In this document: one piece after another, positions 47,723-60,200 of the stretch
Layout of the letters: each line of letters opens with the position of its first letter
How positions within the stretch are numbered: the first letter of the stretch is position 1
Source: Apostichopus japonicus
Taxonomy: Eukaryota; Echinodermata; Holothuroidea; Aspidochirotida; Stichopodidae
DNA length: 64,000 nt
Assembly (NCBI RefSeq): GCF_037975245.1
Contig: NC_092574.1
Location: 14,104,713-14,168,712 of the forward strand
Direction of reading: 5' to 3'
The notes under the pieces: model-generated
The model's database searches: none
Told to the model about the DNA's origin: nothing
Seen by the model: the letters and a program-made list of their open reading frames with translations, nothing else
Position numbers and translations under genes: made by a program

Positions 47723-48198
47723 CAGGGTTTCCCTAACTTTATCCCCCCACGAACCCCCCTGTGGATGTCAGAGTTATCCATGAACCCCCAACTTTTCGAG
47801 ACTCGATCTGAGTCATTATTATACTATAACACGCGTAACAGTGCTTCGTAAAAGATCAGGTTCATAGTGTATTAAAACAAGAGATGAACAAATATTTATT
47901 TGGAAACTTGAAGATCAGATCACGAATTGTATAACGCATCGATCACCCATCACACACGATGAGACGGATGCTCCTGTTTTTTTAAAACATGCACGGTACG
48001 GTACTACTATGGCAACATATGCGTATTGAACGCGAAAAGAGTTGGTCAATAGGTAACATTACCAAATTATATGATATATCAGATTTTTAGTTCAACAAAC
48101 AGTACTCTAGTTTTGACTTTCAGAAACGTCTCACGAACCCCCTGGGATGGACTCACGCACCCCGTGGGGGTTCATGCACCCCAATTAGGGAACCCCTG
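47723..48198. mobile_element. hAT-type non-autonomous DNA transposon (MITE), 476 bp
   Basis: The ends are inverted repeats, CAGGGTTTCCCTAA on the left and the complement of CAGGGGTTCCCTAA on the right, 13 of 14 matching. The element is flanked on both sides by an exact 8-bp direct repeat ACATAGAA (47715-47722 and 48199-48206). CAGGG ends and 8-bp target duplications are typical of the hAT superfamily. It has no transposase frame, so it would need one supplied elsewhere. Inner sequence near both ends is also rich in GAACCCC/ACCCC. Confidence 0.88.
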
Positions 48199-48504
48199 AC
48201 ATAGAACAATAAGTGCGAAATTAAGGGGGTCTTCAACATGTCACTTCCTGCACGGTATAAGATCGCCAACCCTGTTCTATAAAACGAAGTCTTTATTTTA
48301 TAGAAGGCCCAGGATACAGAGCAAATAAAAAGCAACATATCGGACCAGTGAATTGCACAAGATTTCAAAGGTGAAGGAAGGGCCAAATTCTTTCAAAAAG
48401 GGTATGGGCATGGGCCTAAAAGTTTCCGGACTACTACAGTAGTCTATGTAAAGCATCACAGGCGACAATGACCTTATCGAAAAATGAATTTCTTTTAATA
48501 TTTT

Positions 48505-48990
48505 ATATCACAACAAAGAAACAAATAATGAAGCTGGAGGATTTGATTTATATATTTCAATTCACAAACTCTTTTAAAACACGTGTTCGAAATTTCAGAC
48601 TTTCATATCCCATTAAATGTGATTATTTCAGTAAATTACATAAATTTTCAAAAACAAAGATAAGCAAGAAGAAGCAAAAACACATACTTTGGTTGTTTTT
48701 TCGACATATTTCGATTTAATGTTTATTTCGAACTTTTGCACGAATAACGAAATTATGAAGCTGGGGGATTGGATTTATATACTTCAATTCACGAACTCTT
48801 TTAATACACGTGTTCGAAATTTCAGACTTTCATATCCCATTAAAGCTGATATTTTTTTCAGTAAATTACATAAATTTTCAAACACAAAAAACAAAGAAAG
48901 AAAAAAAAAGAAGCAAAAACACATACTTTGGTTGTTTCTTCGACATATTTCGATTAAATGTTTATTTCAAACTTTTGTGCGAATAACGAA
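48505..48990. repeat. Tandem duplication, 227-bp period, two copies plus a remnant
   Basis: The unit runs from ATGAAGCTGG to TTTATTTCGAACTTTTGCAC; ATGAAGCTGG starts at 48528 and 48755. Both copies keep a plus-strand frame (MKLxDxIYIxQFTNSF...RVRNFRLSYPIK). Frame conservation may only reflect recent duplication; no protein family is recognised. Confidence 0.85.
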
Positions 48991-49751
48991 TTTCTAAAAC
49001 TCTATAATAAAAAAAAAAATAAGGAAATTATATTTGCATAAATGTAAGATATTGGCAGGAATTATGTGCTTTTTTTAGTAGTTTGTAAATAATGATTGAA
49101 GAGAAACTGATATAAGAAAAACACGTTCTAACAATTCAGTAAACCCTCAATTATACAATAATTCGGTTAAAAAAAAATCTACTCTACACTAGTCTAGTAC
49201 TAAGTAATTAAAAAATGTTGCTTTCTCCATCTCTATGGGAAAAATCTCACTTTTTTTCATACTTAATTGCACATAGTGAAATTTCCGTCCTTTTTTAGGA
49301 GTGTGGCTTGAAGGGAAAACAGATCTTTAAAGAAAACCGTTGGTAAGAAACATGTTAGGTTTTCGTAACTAAGTGCACCATTGGTTGTTGTCATGGTTTG
49401 AAAATCAAGCAATTTTGAATAACATTGAAATGAGGATACACACGTTTGTAACTTTAGAATCCTTTCAACAGATCTGTGTTTGAATGTGGTTTTACCTACC
49501 ATCCTTCCCCTCCTCCCCCACCCCCTCCCCCACCGTTGGCATCTCCGAATGATGAAAATCGTCATACTGAGGTCTACCCTTGTAACACATATTTATCAAA
49601 TGATAAGGAGTTTAACTTCCCAAAGCAAAAACCTTTGTGTTTGTGTTGCTTGGACTTCCTAGTGTACCGTTTACTTGGAACTGGTCGTGTCTGCACTATC
49701 TCACTAAATTGCCTATCAAACCATAAAGATTGTTTTAAAGACGAGCATTTT
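48991..49751 (-). other. BRCA2 3' flank / likely 3' UTR
   Basis: Follows the BRCA2 stop on the minus strand. A CCCCCTCCCCCACC run lies at 49510-49532. The polyadenylation site is not identifiable. Confidence 0.5.
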
Positions 49752-51218
49752 TCATTCTCTGTAACAAGGTCTTGGTTTTCTTCTTAGTCTGCGAGAGAGT
49801 CCTTCATTTTCAGGAGATTCCTGTAGATTAATCTCATCCAAGAGTGCAAGGTTAACGTTTGACCTTTTAGTCTTTCTCTGCCTCTTCCCTTTCTGAGATG
49901 GAGCTTCACGGCTCTGGCTCTGGGATGCCTCTGAATCATCTCTCATCTCAATGTTTTGAGATTCAAAGTCAGACGAAACTGAATCCTGATTCTTCAAATT
50001 CCCGTTTGCCTTCTCGCAGTTTTCCATCTTGGCCCCTGAAGGCATCTTGCTCGTATCGACACAAATTTCTTTAACTTTTTCTTCCTGATTCCTGACTGAT
50101 TTCTCCTCTTTGCTTTGCAATATCTGTCCGTGAAAACCCTCTTTAAAGGTAGCAAGCCCAGAAGATAAATCATTATTAGTGCTTGATAAAAGTTGGCAAG
50201 AATCTTGACACTGTTTTCTTCTCTTATTTCCTTCTTCCTCTGTTACAATTTTTCTGGTTCTTTTTCTCCTAGACAAGGATTTCACTCCAGTGTGACTACG
50301 GTCATCCCTAGTGACCTCAACAGGACCTTTCTCCTCTTTCACTACACCTTCATCCACGTTGCTCCCGTTCATGTCTGAGACCAAAGATTCATCTTTCTCT
50401 TTCTCCTCCGCCTCTCCCCCTTCAACCGATGATTTCTTCTCATCACTCTTATCCTTGCTAGCTCCTTTATAGGAACAGTTGACTCTGGTCTCCTCGGTTT
50501 CCTTGGAGGATGGGGACGAAAGAGATTCAGACCAACCCTCTTGCAGCTCCAAAAGTTCCCCATCTGTTAGTTCAGATATCTCCTCTCTAGCTTGTTGGGT
50601 GTCTGTCATTACCTCAGGGGAATTCCCCACCACTTGATCCTTTGTAATGCTTGGTAGAGTGTCAGGTAATTCTTCATCACAAACAGAGGGCGACATTGAA
50701 ATATCATTTTGCTTATTGCTGTTCCTGTTACCAGCGCTGTTCTTTTGATCCAACGGTAGGTTCAGCATTTTCTCGCTTAACTTCATCTCATTTTCTGTCT
50801 CACAACTTCTCCTCGGTGTTTTGAACCCTCTCCTGAGACGAGAAGATGGCTTGTTTGGTAGAGGGGTCAAAGGGGGAGGGGAGGGTATTCTAGCCAGCAG
50901 ACTGCTCCTTCTTTCAATGTCCTCCTTCTTAGCTGAAATGCCCTCTTCTGGGGTACTAGAGGAGAGGCCCTCGTCAGTGATGTGACCTCTTACAGGGGTT
51001 ACATTCTCCAGTTCTCGTTGTTGAGTGGAGCTTCTCGGTGTCCTCTGCACCCTTTGAAACGGTACAAAGTGTTTCGTTGGACTAACAGATCTCTCCGTTG
51101 AACCAGCCCCCCTCTGTAATCTATTCACACTACTGGGTGTTCTCATTACTTGTCTACTTTCCCCGTTAGCTAGTTGTGAAATCCTGCCCTCAGTCGTCTG
51201 CAACAGCTCTTTGACGTC
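49752..51218 (-). CDS. BRCA2: BRCA2 terminal exon: carboxyl regulatory tail
   Basis: 488 codons and a TGA stop (visible residues 456-943), a single long 3' exon. Near its start are many Ser/Thr-Pro sites. At about residues 100-135 of the exon, [18 protein letters not shown] followed by [13 protein letters not shown] parallels the human RLPLPPPVSP and FQPPRSCGT segments. The middle is acidic and low-complexity. The last 45 residues are basic around [12 protein letters not shown], which loosely resembles the human carboxyl RAD51-binding motif FNEISLLES; that equivalence is inference. Basic clusters ([14 protein letters not shown]) could serve as nuclear localisation signals. The acceptor is TTTCAAACAG|GACGTC. 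No AATAAA signal was found close to the stop. Confidence 0.95.
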   Translation of the reverse strand, partial: DVKELLQTTEGRISQLANGESRQVMRTPSSVNRLQRGAGSTERSVSPTKHFVPFQRVQRTPRSSTQQRELENVTPVRGHITDEGLSSSTPEEGISAKKEDIERRSSLLARIPSPPPLTPLPNKPSSRLRRGFKTPRRSCETENEMKLSEKMLNLPLDQKNSAGNRNSNKQNDISMSPSVCDEELPDTLPSITKDQVVGNSPEVMTDTQQAREEISELTDGELLELQEGWSESLSSPSSKETEETRVNCSYKGASKDKSDEKKSSVEGGEAEEKEKDESLVSDMNGSNVDEGVVKEEKGPVEVTRDDRSHTGVKSLSRRKRTRKIVTEEEGNKRRKQCQDSCQLLSSTNNDLSSGLATFKEGFHGQILQSKEEKSVRNQEEKVKEICVDTSKMPSGAKMENCEKANGNLKNQDSVSSDFESQNIEMRDDSEASQSQSREAPSQKGKRQRKTKRSNVNLALLDEINLQESPENEGLSRRLRRKPRPCYRE

Positions 51219-54200
51219 CTGTTTGAAAAGAAGGAAAGAAGTTTAGTATCATGATATGACAGATAATTTAAATATTAAATGTGGCAATGCTGTTTGTGTG
51301 TGTGTTCAATTAGTGTTATGTTATGTAATGTTTAGGTTTAATAGGTAAACTTTTGCTATATATACCAGGTAACTTCAACCCTGCATGACAAATAATTCAG
51401 ATTTAAGAGGAGGGGTGAGGGATGTGTATCTTCAGGAAAGTTATATTGCAGTCAATTTTGGCAACCCTAGAATTGGAAAGAAAAAATACATGGTGGCAAG
51501 ATAAAGGAACTGACTACACACTTCTTGAAATTGAAAATCATTCACTATTAGTATCTCTGACTGAGCAAACTATCTAGGAAATTCAGATTTCACAAGGCAG
51601 AAGGATAATGCAGAGATGGACAGTGTGCCACTAAAACAACAGTGTTAAATACCTTGTGTGATTTTAAATACCAATCAGCATTCTGTAATGGGTTGTTGCT
51701 ATCACTAAACCATATAGGTTCACACATGACTGGATACCTCTCATCCTACGTAGACTTTTGAAGTAGCTACCAGTTCCTTGCTTCTAACAGTGAAGTAGTT
51801 ACCACTTAATCCCATACAGAAAATTAGTTGTGTCCCACAAATGTATCGTAGTGATTACATTGCTGTATTGCAAACTATGTTTTAAAATCTGTTGTTCCTG
51901 GTGGCATCTTGGTGGCCTTAAATAACAGACAGAGAAGGTCTTAAACTCATCTGTCCATTGGTCAAAATATGGACCACAAGTTTGTAACAAAATAAAAGAC
52001 AAATTGCAACTTAACCTATTCCAGAGGTTCTCAACAAAGGGACCTGCCCACCAAAGATTTCATTAAAGCCTGTATAATAAAAGAAATGGAGCAGCAGTCC
52101 TACACTAACCCGGCTATGCAGACCATTAAGGACCTGGGTTTGAGTCCCCTAACAGCCTACCTTGCACATTGCTCAATCTAGTATGATGAGATTTTTTATT
52201 CTTTCTGGAATTTTGCTCCAACCGATTTTTCTTTCTCTGGCCCTAATTAATGAAAAAGCCCTGGCCTAGTCGATCATTCAGATATCACTGCAACAGTAAT
52301 ATGAAGCTAAATTCAGGGGAGGAGACAACATAATAATTACAGTACAAACCAACTTCAACAAGGAACTGACAAGATACATGTTCATAAAATTAATCCTGAA
52401 AACATACCTTGATTTGATTCCTCAGTTCCTGTAGTGCTTCTTGAAAGAGCTTAGATTTAGGGTTGGAAGATATCACTGACAGTTCTGAAACGTGGAGAGT
52501 GATTGAACTGGAACTCCTCATCTGGAGGTTAGAGGCAGCTATGAAGTGACTGGCTTTAACCACTTCTTCAAGGTGATGGGACTGGAGGTAGAATGACAGA
52601 AGTAAACAGTCTCTCACTTTCGAATATCATAAAGAATGCAATCTTGGTTAGGTGATTTATGAAGGAATTTAATGGAAGAGAAACATTTATCCAGGAGCAT
52701 GGAGTGGATTTGTCCACCCTTGGGCTCGACTGGGACGTCAAAGAAACCATCAGCATCTTCCAGGTCGTAAGCTATCAGGAAGTTGACCAGCCACTTTGCT
52801 CTAGGATTATAGCTTTCTTGACAAAATATTTGATTGCCTAGTAATTGATGTCTTTTTTCCTCTCCTTCTTTATTATTATATTTAATTCACTTCTAAAAGA
52901 GGAATATCATATTTCTAGAAAATTGAAAATATTGTCAGATTTGAATGAAAATTTTAAAACAGAAAAAACCTCAGCAGCTCAAGTCAACATTCTAAAGGTA
53001 TCATGTTTCGAGGATAAATCAACAAGAAGATAATAATTAATAGGAAAACTTGACATTATGACATCACAGACCATCGACAGTGATTCACACCAGGAAGAGT
53101 CAATGACTAAGCCAGCCAAAACAGTTTCCATTAAATCAACCATATCTTGAGTAAGGGACAAGATATTGATATGGGGTTTGCATCTAACTGTGTAGCATAT
53201 TGTTCTTTTCCATATAAGTGTCACATTAACTGCCACCAGAATAACCCTTTAATGTGGTAAGAGATAGTTTAAAACCATCAGTATTTTGGCTTGAAAACTA
53301 CCAAAAATTAGTTGGAAAATGTAACCAGTCTAACCTTTTTCCCATATAACAATCAAGGTTAAAGTTCTTCTCATCATTAACTGCTGTAGCAAAATAAAGC
53401 CTACTTGCTAATTTTTCATGGAACAGTTAATAGCGTCATAAGATTTGTACATTGCAGAAATATCTAGTCTGACTGAAATAACAAATCAAAATGTAGTGAT
53501 GAAATAAAACCAGCTACTTTTGACCAACGGAAATGAAAGTACAAGAATACAGAAAACTATGTTAAGTACTTAAGAAGAATGATTACAGAGATAATTGACC
53601 TACCCTCAGTCCATTCCAGACTCTGATCTCAACAAAGTTACCAGTATGATCGGAGATGTACACTTTCTGTGAGTGACTGAGAAAAAGACATAACAAATGA
53701 TAGGTAGAGTAGTTGTAAAACAAACAGAAAATGGTTGTGTAAAAATTCTCTATGATACACAACTACTGAAAGAGGAAGACAACTGAGGACAAATATAATA
53801 AAAGCATCTTCCTTGAAATCGCTACAACAGATACAGACAAATACTCTTTCATATGATGGTTCTTACCCTCTATCATTTTGGACTGATACCACCAGTCCTA
53901 CCACATCCACTTCTCCGTATACTGACTGATGGCATCCGTTTGTCAGGTCAGATAATGATGTGACCTGTCTAGCATGGTAAATCTTTTCCAGCACGTTCTC
54001 TTGGTTCGACCGTTCCATATATCGGGTTGATCTGGTAGATGACAAATGGGCACTGCATGAACCCGACTGAAATCTGTGTAAGTGTTGAAAGACGTATTAA
54101 AATTTACCTCAGTTTAATATTAACGTGATTTCGTTTTGCAACGTGGCAAACCTAAGTGTTTCCCTCACAGATTGTGGACTCTCTGAGAATGAGAACTTTA

Positions 54201-57200
54201 TATCCTTGAGAGAGATGGACTTATTTAAGGAAAGTGCATGGATTAAAAAGACCTTTCAATATCATTAGTAATGTCCCCATACTTTAGCTTGGTAAAATTT
54301 GGCAAAACTAACAACTGTAAAATTTGTGACAACCAACCAACCACCCACCCCCACCCCTCGACTTATTTCCAAACATAAAGATGAGCTACAAATATCAAGT
54401 ACTATCTTTGTAACAAAAAGTGAGCTGTGTGGAGCAGTAGCATGCATTCCTGTAAGGCTAACATACATGACAATTACTTGACTTTCTAGCAGATTTGAGG
54501 AATGAGGTGGGGATAGTCGGGGTTGGGGGGGCAGGAATTGGAACTGTACAAGCAGTGCCTAACATATCATCACCTGGCACCTGATGCAGACAGACTAGTA
54601 ATTTGAGGAATGAGGAGGTGGGGGTAGTCTAGGCAGGGAGGGGGGCAGGAACTGGAGCTGTATAAGCAGTGCCTAAGATGTCCTCACCTGGCATTAGATG
54701 CATACAGGTCACTAGTAATTTTAGGAATGAGGAGTTGGGGGTAGTCTAGGGGGGGGGGCAGGAATTGGAGCTGTATTATCAGTGCCTAAGATGTCCTCAC
54801 CTGGCATTAGATGCAGACAGGTCACTAGTAATTTGAGGAATGAGGAGTTGGGGTAGTCTAGGGGGGGGGGCAGGAATTGGAGCTGTATTATCAGTGCCTA
54901 AGATGTCCTCACCTGGCATTAGATGCAGACAGGTCACTAGTAATTTGAGGAATGAGGAGTTGGGGGTAGTCTAGGGGGGGGGGCAGAAATTGGAGCTGTA
55001 TAAGCAGTGCTTAACATGTCCTCACCTGGCACCAGATGCAGACAGACTAGTAATTTGAGGAATGAGGAGGTGAGGGTAGTCTGAGAGGGGGGGGGCAGGA
55101 ATTGGAACTGTATTAGCAGTGCTTAACATGTCCTCACCTGGCATTAGATGCAGAAAGACTAGTAATTTGAAATCTCTTTCCTTCTGTCAGCTGAGTCATC
55201 AGGTCTTCTGATGGTCTCCAGATGGTCAACATTGATGAAGCAGGTGGGTATCCCTGTTTCTTCCCATAATAGTCACTGATTCTCATTTTCACCACCGTTG
55301 TCACTTTCCTCTCCAGAGCACCCTGCAGCATCAAAGTCAAGAGACACCAAAGGATTAAACAAAAACAGCTTTATGAGAAACACTTTTCCTGCAAATTCTA
55401 TTGTAAAAATTGGATTGTTAAGAGCAAGGTCCATACTTCGTGGCATTTTGGTAATAATGTAACACACAAAGCAAAAATGGAAATATTTCTCAACAGAAGT
55501 TTGCTTCTCCATAAATGCTTGTTTACTAATAAACTCTCTCTCTCTCAACAGGAATTCTTTCACTACTTTTTATTCAAATCGACTAATAACCTCTCTTACT
55601 CAACAGAATCTCGACATGATTTCATTCACTACTTTTTTATTCAAATCGACAAATCCATCAAATACTTTCCCACTCATCTCACCTCTGCACCTTGTTTGGC
55701 CATCGTATTCCTCAGTTCCTCCTGAAGATCTCGGTTCTGCTTCTCTCGGAGAGATTGCTGATGATCCTGAAGAACACGTATCTGTCGTGGATTTAGACAT
55801 GCCTGCAGAGGAAACATTAACCATGTTAACATTAACCATTAACATCAACATTAAGTCATGATACCACTGCCATGGCAAATAACATTAGAACAGAAATTAA
55901 ATTCAGATTTCAAAATTCTGACACTCCATCCAAACCCCATATCCCCATCCCCCTCTGCACCTCTGTATGCATCAGGAGAAACACTGGGAGCAGATATCAT
56001 CGGAAAAGTTATTGGCAGGGAGAGGCACAAAGGTCATCTGGATGGGAGACTTCTCGCTCCTTCATTTCAGAATACGATGGATGGAAGGTTCATCGTGGTG
56101 AGTTACTTCAAACTGTCTTCTTATACTGCAAAATATTTGAATGCATCACAGAAAACAGAGAGTGGAACTTATCATGATATAAACAGACAGATTAATAAAG
56201 ATAAATACAGATATTTTTTGCCCACCGAATGACCGTAAAAATTATTTTACATCAAAATCCTACATACGAAGCTCAGTTATATCCTGAAAAGATCCAACCT
56301 GAAAGTGTGCTACTACAATGTACTAGGTTCTTCTGGTGGCAGTGTCATTTCTGAACTGTTAATATCTGCACTTTTTTGAGAGGGAGAGGAAAGGGGGTGA
56401 GGGCGGGGTGGGGTTGGGGGATTCCCATGCAACACATGTTTGTTTACCTCCAAAGATCCTGGGTCACATGCCCCTGAGAGGGCAGTAAACAAGTCTGCTC
56501 CCGTTGTCATAGACTTTACCTCTTCTTGTGTGAACTTCCTAGCTTGTTTGGTATTCTTTTTCACAAGAGCTACAACAACAAAAAACAGAAGGAATTGTCA
56601 ATAGGCACTGGATACAGGTATAAGCAAATGAAAAGCAGAAACATGACTGGGTAATACACAAACAATGGGATTCAAATCAATAACTTTCAGGTTTACAAGC
56701 CCTGCAGTCTGCCAACTGAGCCCTTAGATGGGGTTGGTGATCCCTACATAGCCAATTCTGTGCAGGGAAGAGAGGGGGGGGGGGGGTTGCCAGTGGATTT
56801 TGAATAGAACCTGCCATAAAAGCAACCATACAGCTTTCATTGAACTATGTGAGATCATTACTCTCCATTCATGAATAGCGCCATCTGTAAATTTTACTTT
56901 CTTATTTAACTGTCTGCTATGCATACTACTGTAGATGCTTTCTTTGCTTAGATGCATTTTTTATCGTCAACAATGTGTACGGACATTCAGGGATGAAAAG
57001 GTGCTGTACAATTTGAGGCAGTTTAAATCAATTTTAACTATGTTTTGTCTTTTGATGACATACATTGGATAAAAAGGAGTGCTATATGAGATTAATAGTT
57101 CATGTTAGCACACAAAACCTTCCTCCTCACATAGCTCAAAGTATGATGTATGCAATGACTTGAATGTGACATCAATAAGTCCAGCTTTAAGCAGAAAAGT

Positions 57201-60200
57201 AGCTTGTCTCAGAGGAACATGTTAAATGTACTTGGAAGGATCACATTACTTTGACAAATAGTGTTGTTTAAATCAACAGGCTAATTACACTGGGTTTGCT
57301 ACCAAGACCAGTTGGCTTCTTAAACAGTCTCATACGTAAGGTTAAAGAGGTGAAAATGTACGAAATATAACACCATTTACGATCGAACAACAACAGAAAT
57401 AACTAAAGGCATAAAAATGTGACATCTGATTGGTTTATAGAACAACCAAGGATACCCTTTAAGTCTCCTTCCTTCAAACCCCTTCCTCTGAGCATATTTT
57501 TTAGAAAGAAAGCCCTCCTTTCACTTGATCCAACTCTTAGTTTTAATTCAGACTTGATTTTGTTTGTTGTCGTTGTCACCAGATTCATACCAGTAATACA
57601 AAAGTCTAGGAAATTTTTCTTTCTTTCCAAAGAGTGGTAAATAGCCAGTATTTAGAGACAATATGTGACAGCAATGCCAACTTCAGTCCCAATCCCTTAA
57701 ATATTCTTTGCCTCAACAGATCAAATCCACAATCTGGGCAGACTCTTTCCAGGAAAGACTTTTAAAGGAAGCACTCTTTTCAAAACTTTGTTTTGAGATG
57801 TAAAATGTGAATGTTACAGCTTGTTTTGTTAGTTTCTCAGGCATGTTGAGCACATAACTTTCTTTCTGGATAACTGCGTACCATCGGTGTTGCCAGCACA
57901 ACCATCATTACTATCTTATCATATTTATATACAATGTGGCTTGCATATAGGCTAGGTACATCTGCTATGACAGTAAGGTAGGCCTAAGGGTTGATGTTTG
58001 CCTTGAGAAGAACAAGAATTTTGCAGATTCTTAATCATCTGTTACGACTGTAAGACAATAAACTAACCAAAAAGCCTCTCTTCGGGCATCTATGATGGCG
58101 AGTGAACTTACGCCACAAAAACGCAGCCAAAGGTTCTAAACCAAGGTTATCCCTGCTGCGGTTAACTGAACCGTAACATGACATTGAAGTAGTACCTTTT
58201 GAATTCTTCTCTTCAAATTTCTTTTGAATCTGGCTGTAGATTATCTCCATCTTCCTTTGTTTTGTCTTCAGGAACTCAGCCGCTGCTCTTTCCTCCGCTC
58301 TCAGACTCCTGAACACCGATGAGCCGTCCGGGTATTTCTCCATGTACTGAAGAGAGACCAATCACGACACATTGCATAACCCATCTCTATTCATTACGTT
58401 GTGTCCTTGGGCAAGATGCTTTATCTCACTTGCCTCTCTCCACCCAGGGGTTAAATGGGTACCTGTGAGGTAACTTGTCATTGGGCGCAGTATATAACTG
58501 CTGTCGACTGGAGGGATTGTCTCTGGGACAGGTTATCATTGACCAGGGGTAATATAACATCTGTAAAGCACTTTGAGACCTATTGATGGTATAAAGCGCT
58601 ATATAAAAAGCAAATATTATTATTATTCTGGGCATAATTCATACATTGCTTGGCAATGCAATCACAAGTTCAGTAGGTATGGAGTGCCATTGATGTTTCT
58701 TGTATGGTAACTGAAGTCTTTTAATAACCTGGGAGGTAGTTTTAACTCAATGACTAACAGGTGCTTGATCAGATATCTGGGACATTTCCGTGTCAAATCA
58801 CAGATAGCTGCTGCTCCACCCTCTCCAAGAAAAAATTACCACACTCCTGACATGATTAGAGCACCATGAAATAACCCATCCCCTGGAAATCTAAGTGGGA
58901 TCTTCAATTGCTGAGAAATAGGACCTCAAAAATAAAGAAAATGCCAAAAAATGTCACTTGGCTGGAAAATGGGAAACTTAGACAGTCATACTGTAAATAT
59001 AGGATAATTTTGAAGCAAATACCACTGAAATTGCTCAGAGTATGCTTGTTTCATGGTGCTCTAATCCTTACTCCTGGGGAAGAATCAAGGGTTTGGTCAG
59101 CACAAAATTGGTTCCATTCCATCAAACATATCTTGAGTTAGGAACAAAATGAGTTAGGAACAAGATGGAGTTTACAACTATCACAGTGTGGAATATTTTT
59201 CCTTTCAATGTTATTGTTATGTTGTCTGTCACAGAAGATCACTTTGAGTAGGGTCAACAACAAAAGTGGATATTTGCTAAACCCCTCCCCCCCTATTCCC
59301 TTCATTGACTAGCTAATAAACATTTTGCAAAAGATGTTTATTGGAATACACTGGAGAAGTAAAGTATGGTAATCAAAAACAAACATCAAAATTGTGTTAA
59401 ACCAAGATTGACCAATCAGGGCGCTTTAATTAAGCCCAAATGGCATTTTTTAATATATTTAAATACTTTCATGGCAGTAACTGGTCTGGCTGTGCATACT
59501 CTACCAGTACAGTTAAAATGAGTTCTGCTCACCTGCATAGGATAGACTCTGGCAATGATGACATCGACACACCCCACCGCACCTCCGTTACCACGGACTG
59601 ATTTCAGCGGGACTGGGAATGGTCTAGGATCCGACTGGATGCCTAGACGTGCGTCAAACCTCGCCCTCCGTGTCGAGTTGTATGAGATCTTTAGAGCCAG
59701 AGAATCCGGAGCCTGGTGAGAGAAGAAAAGCAATTTAGAAATAAAAGGAAAATGAGGAATGTCCCAGGGATATAATTTAATCTGATATGAACTACCAAAG
59801 TGCAATGGAAAGTATTTACCAAAATTTCTACATGAGTGAACAATTTAGGACAGCTCTTGTTAAAAGAATGTGACTATATGCCGTGGTTATCTCAGTCAAG
59901 TTTTTCTCAAATATTTACTAGAGGAAAAAAAAATTCTATGAAGACTGCTTTATGATACCATATACTTAAAAACTTACAATCTGAAAGCAAACTTATTTCA
60001 ATTCATTTGATTCATATGCTTATATGACAAAGAACATATTTTAAATATATATAAACAATATATATATATAAAATCCAAAAGGAACAACATCAATACCAGC
60101 CTGGAAGATATTAATACTGTTCATGAAGGCAGGTATTCTTCAAAATTGGGATACACTTCACATCAGATGGGCTATAGTTTTATCACATTTTGGAATATTT

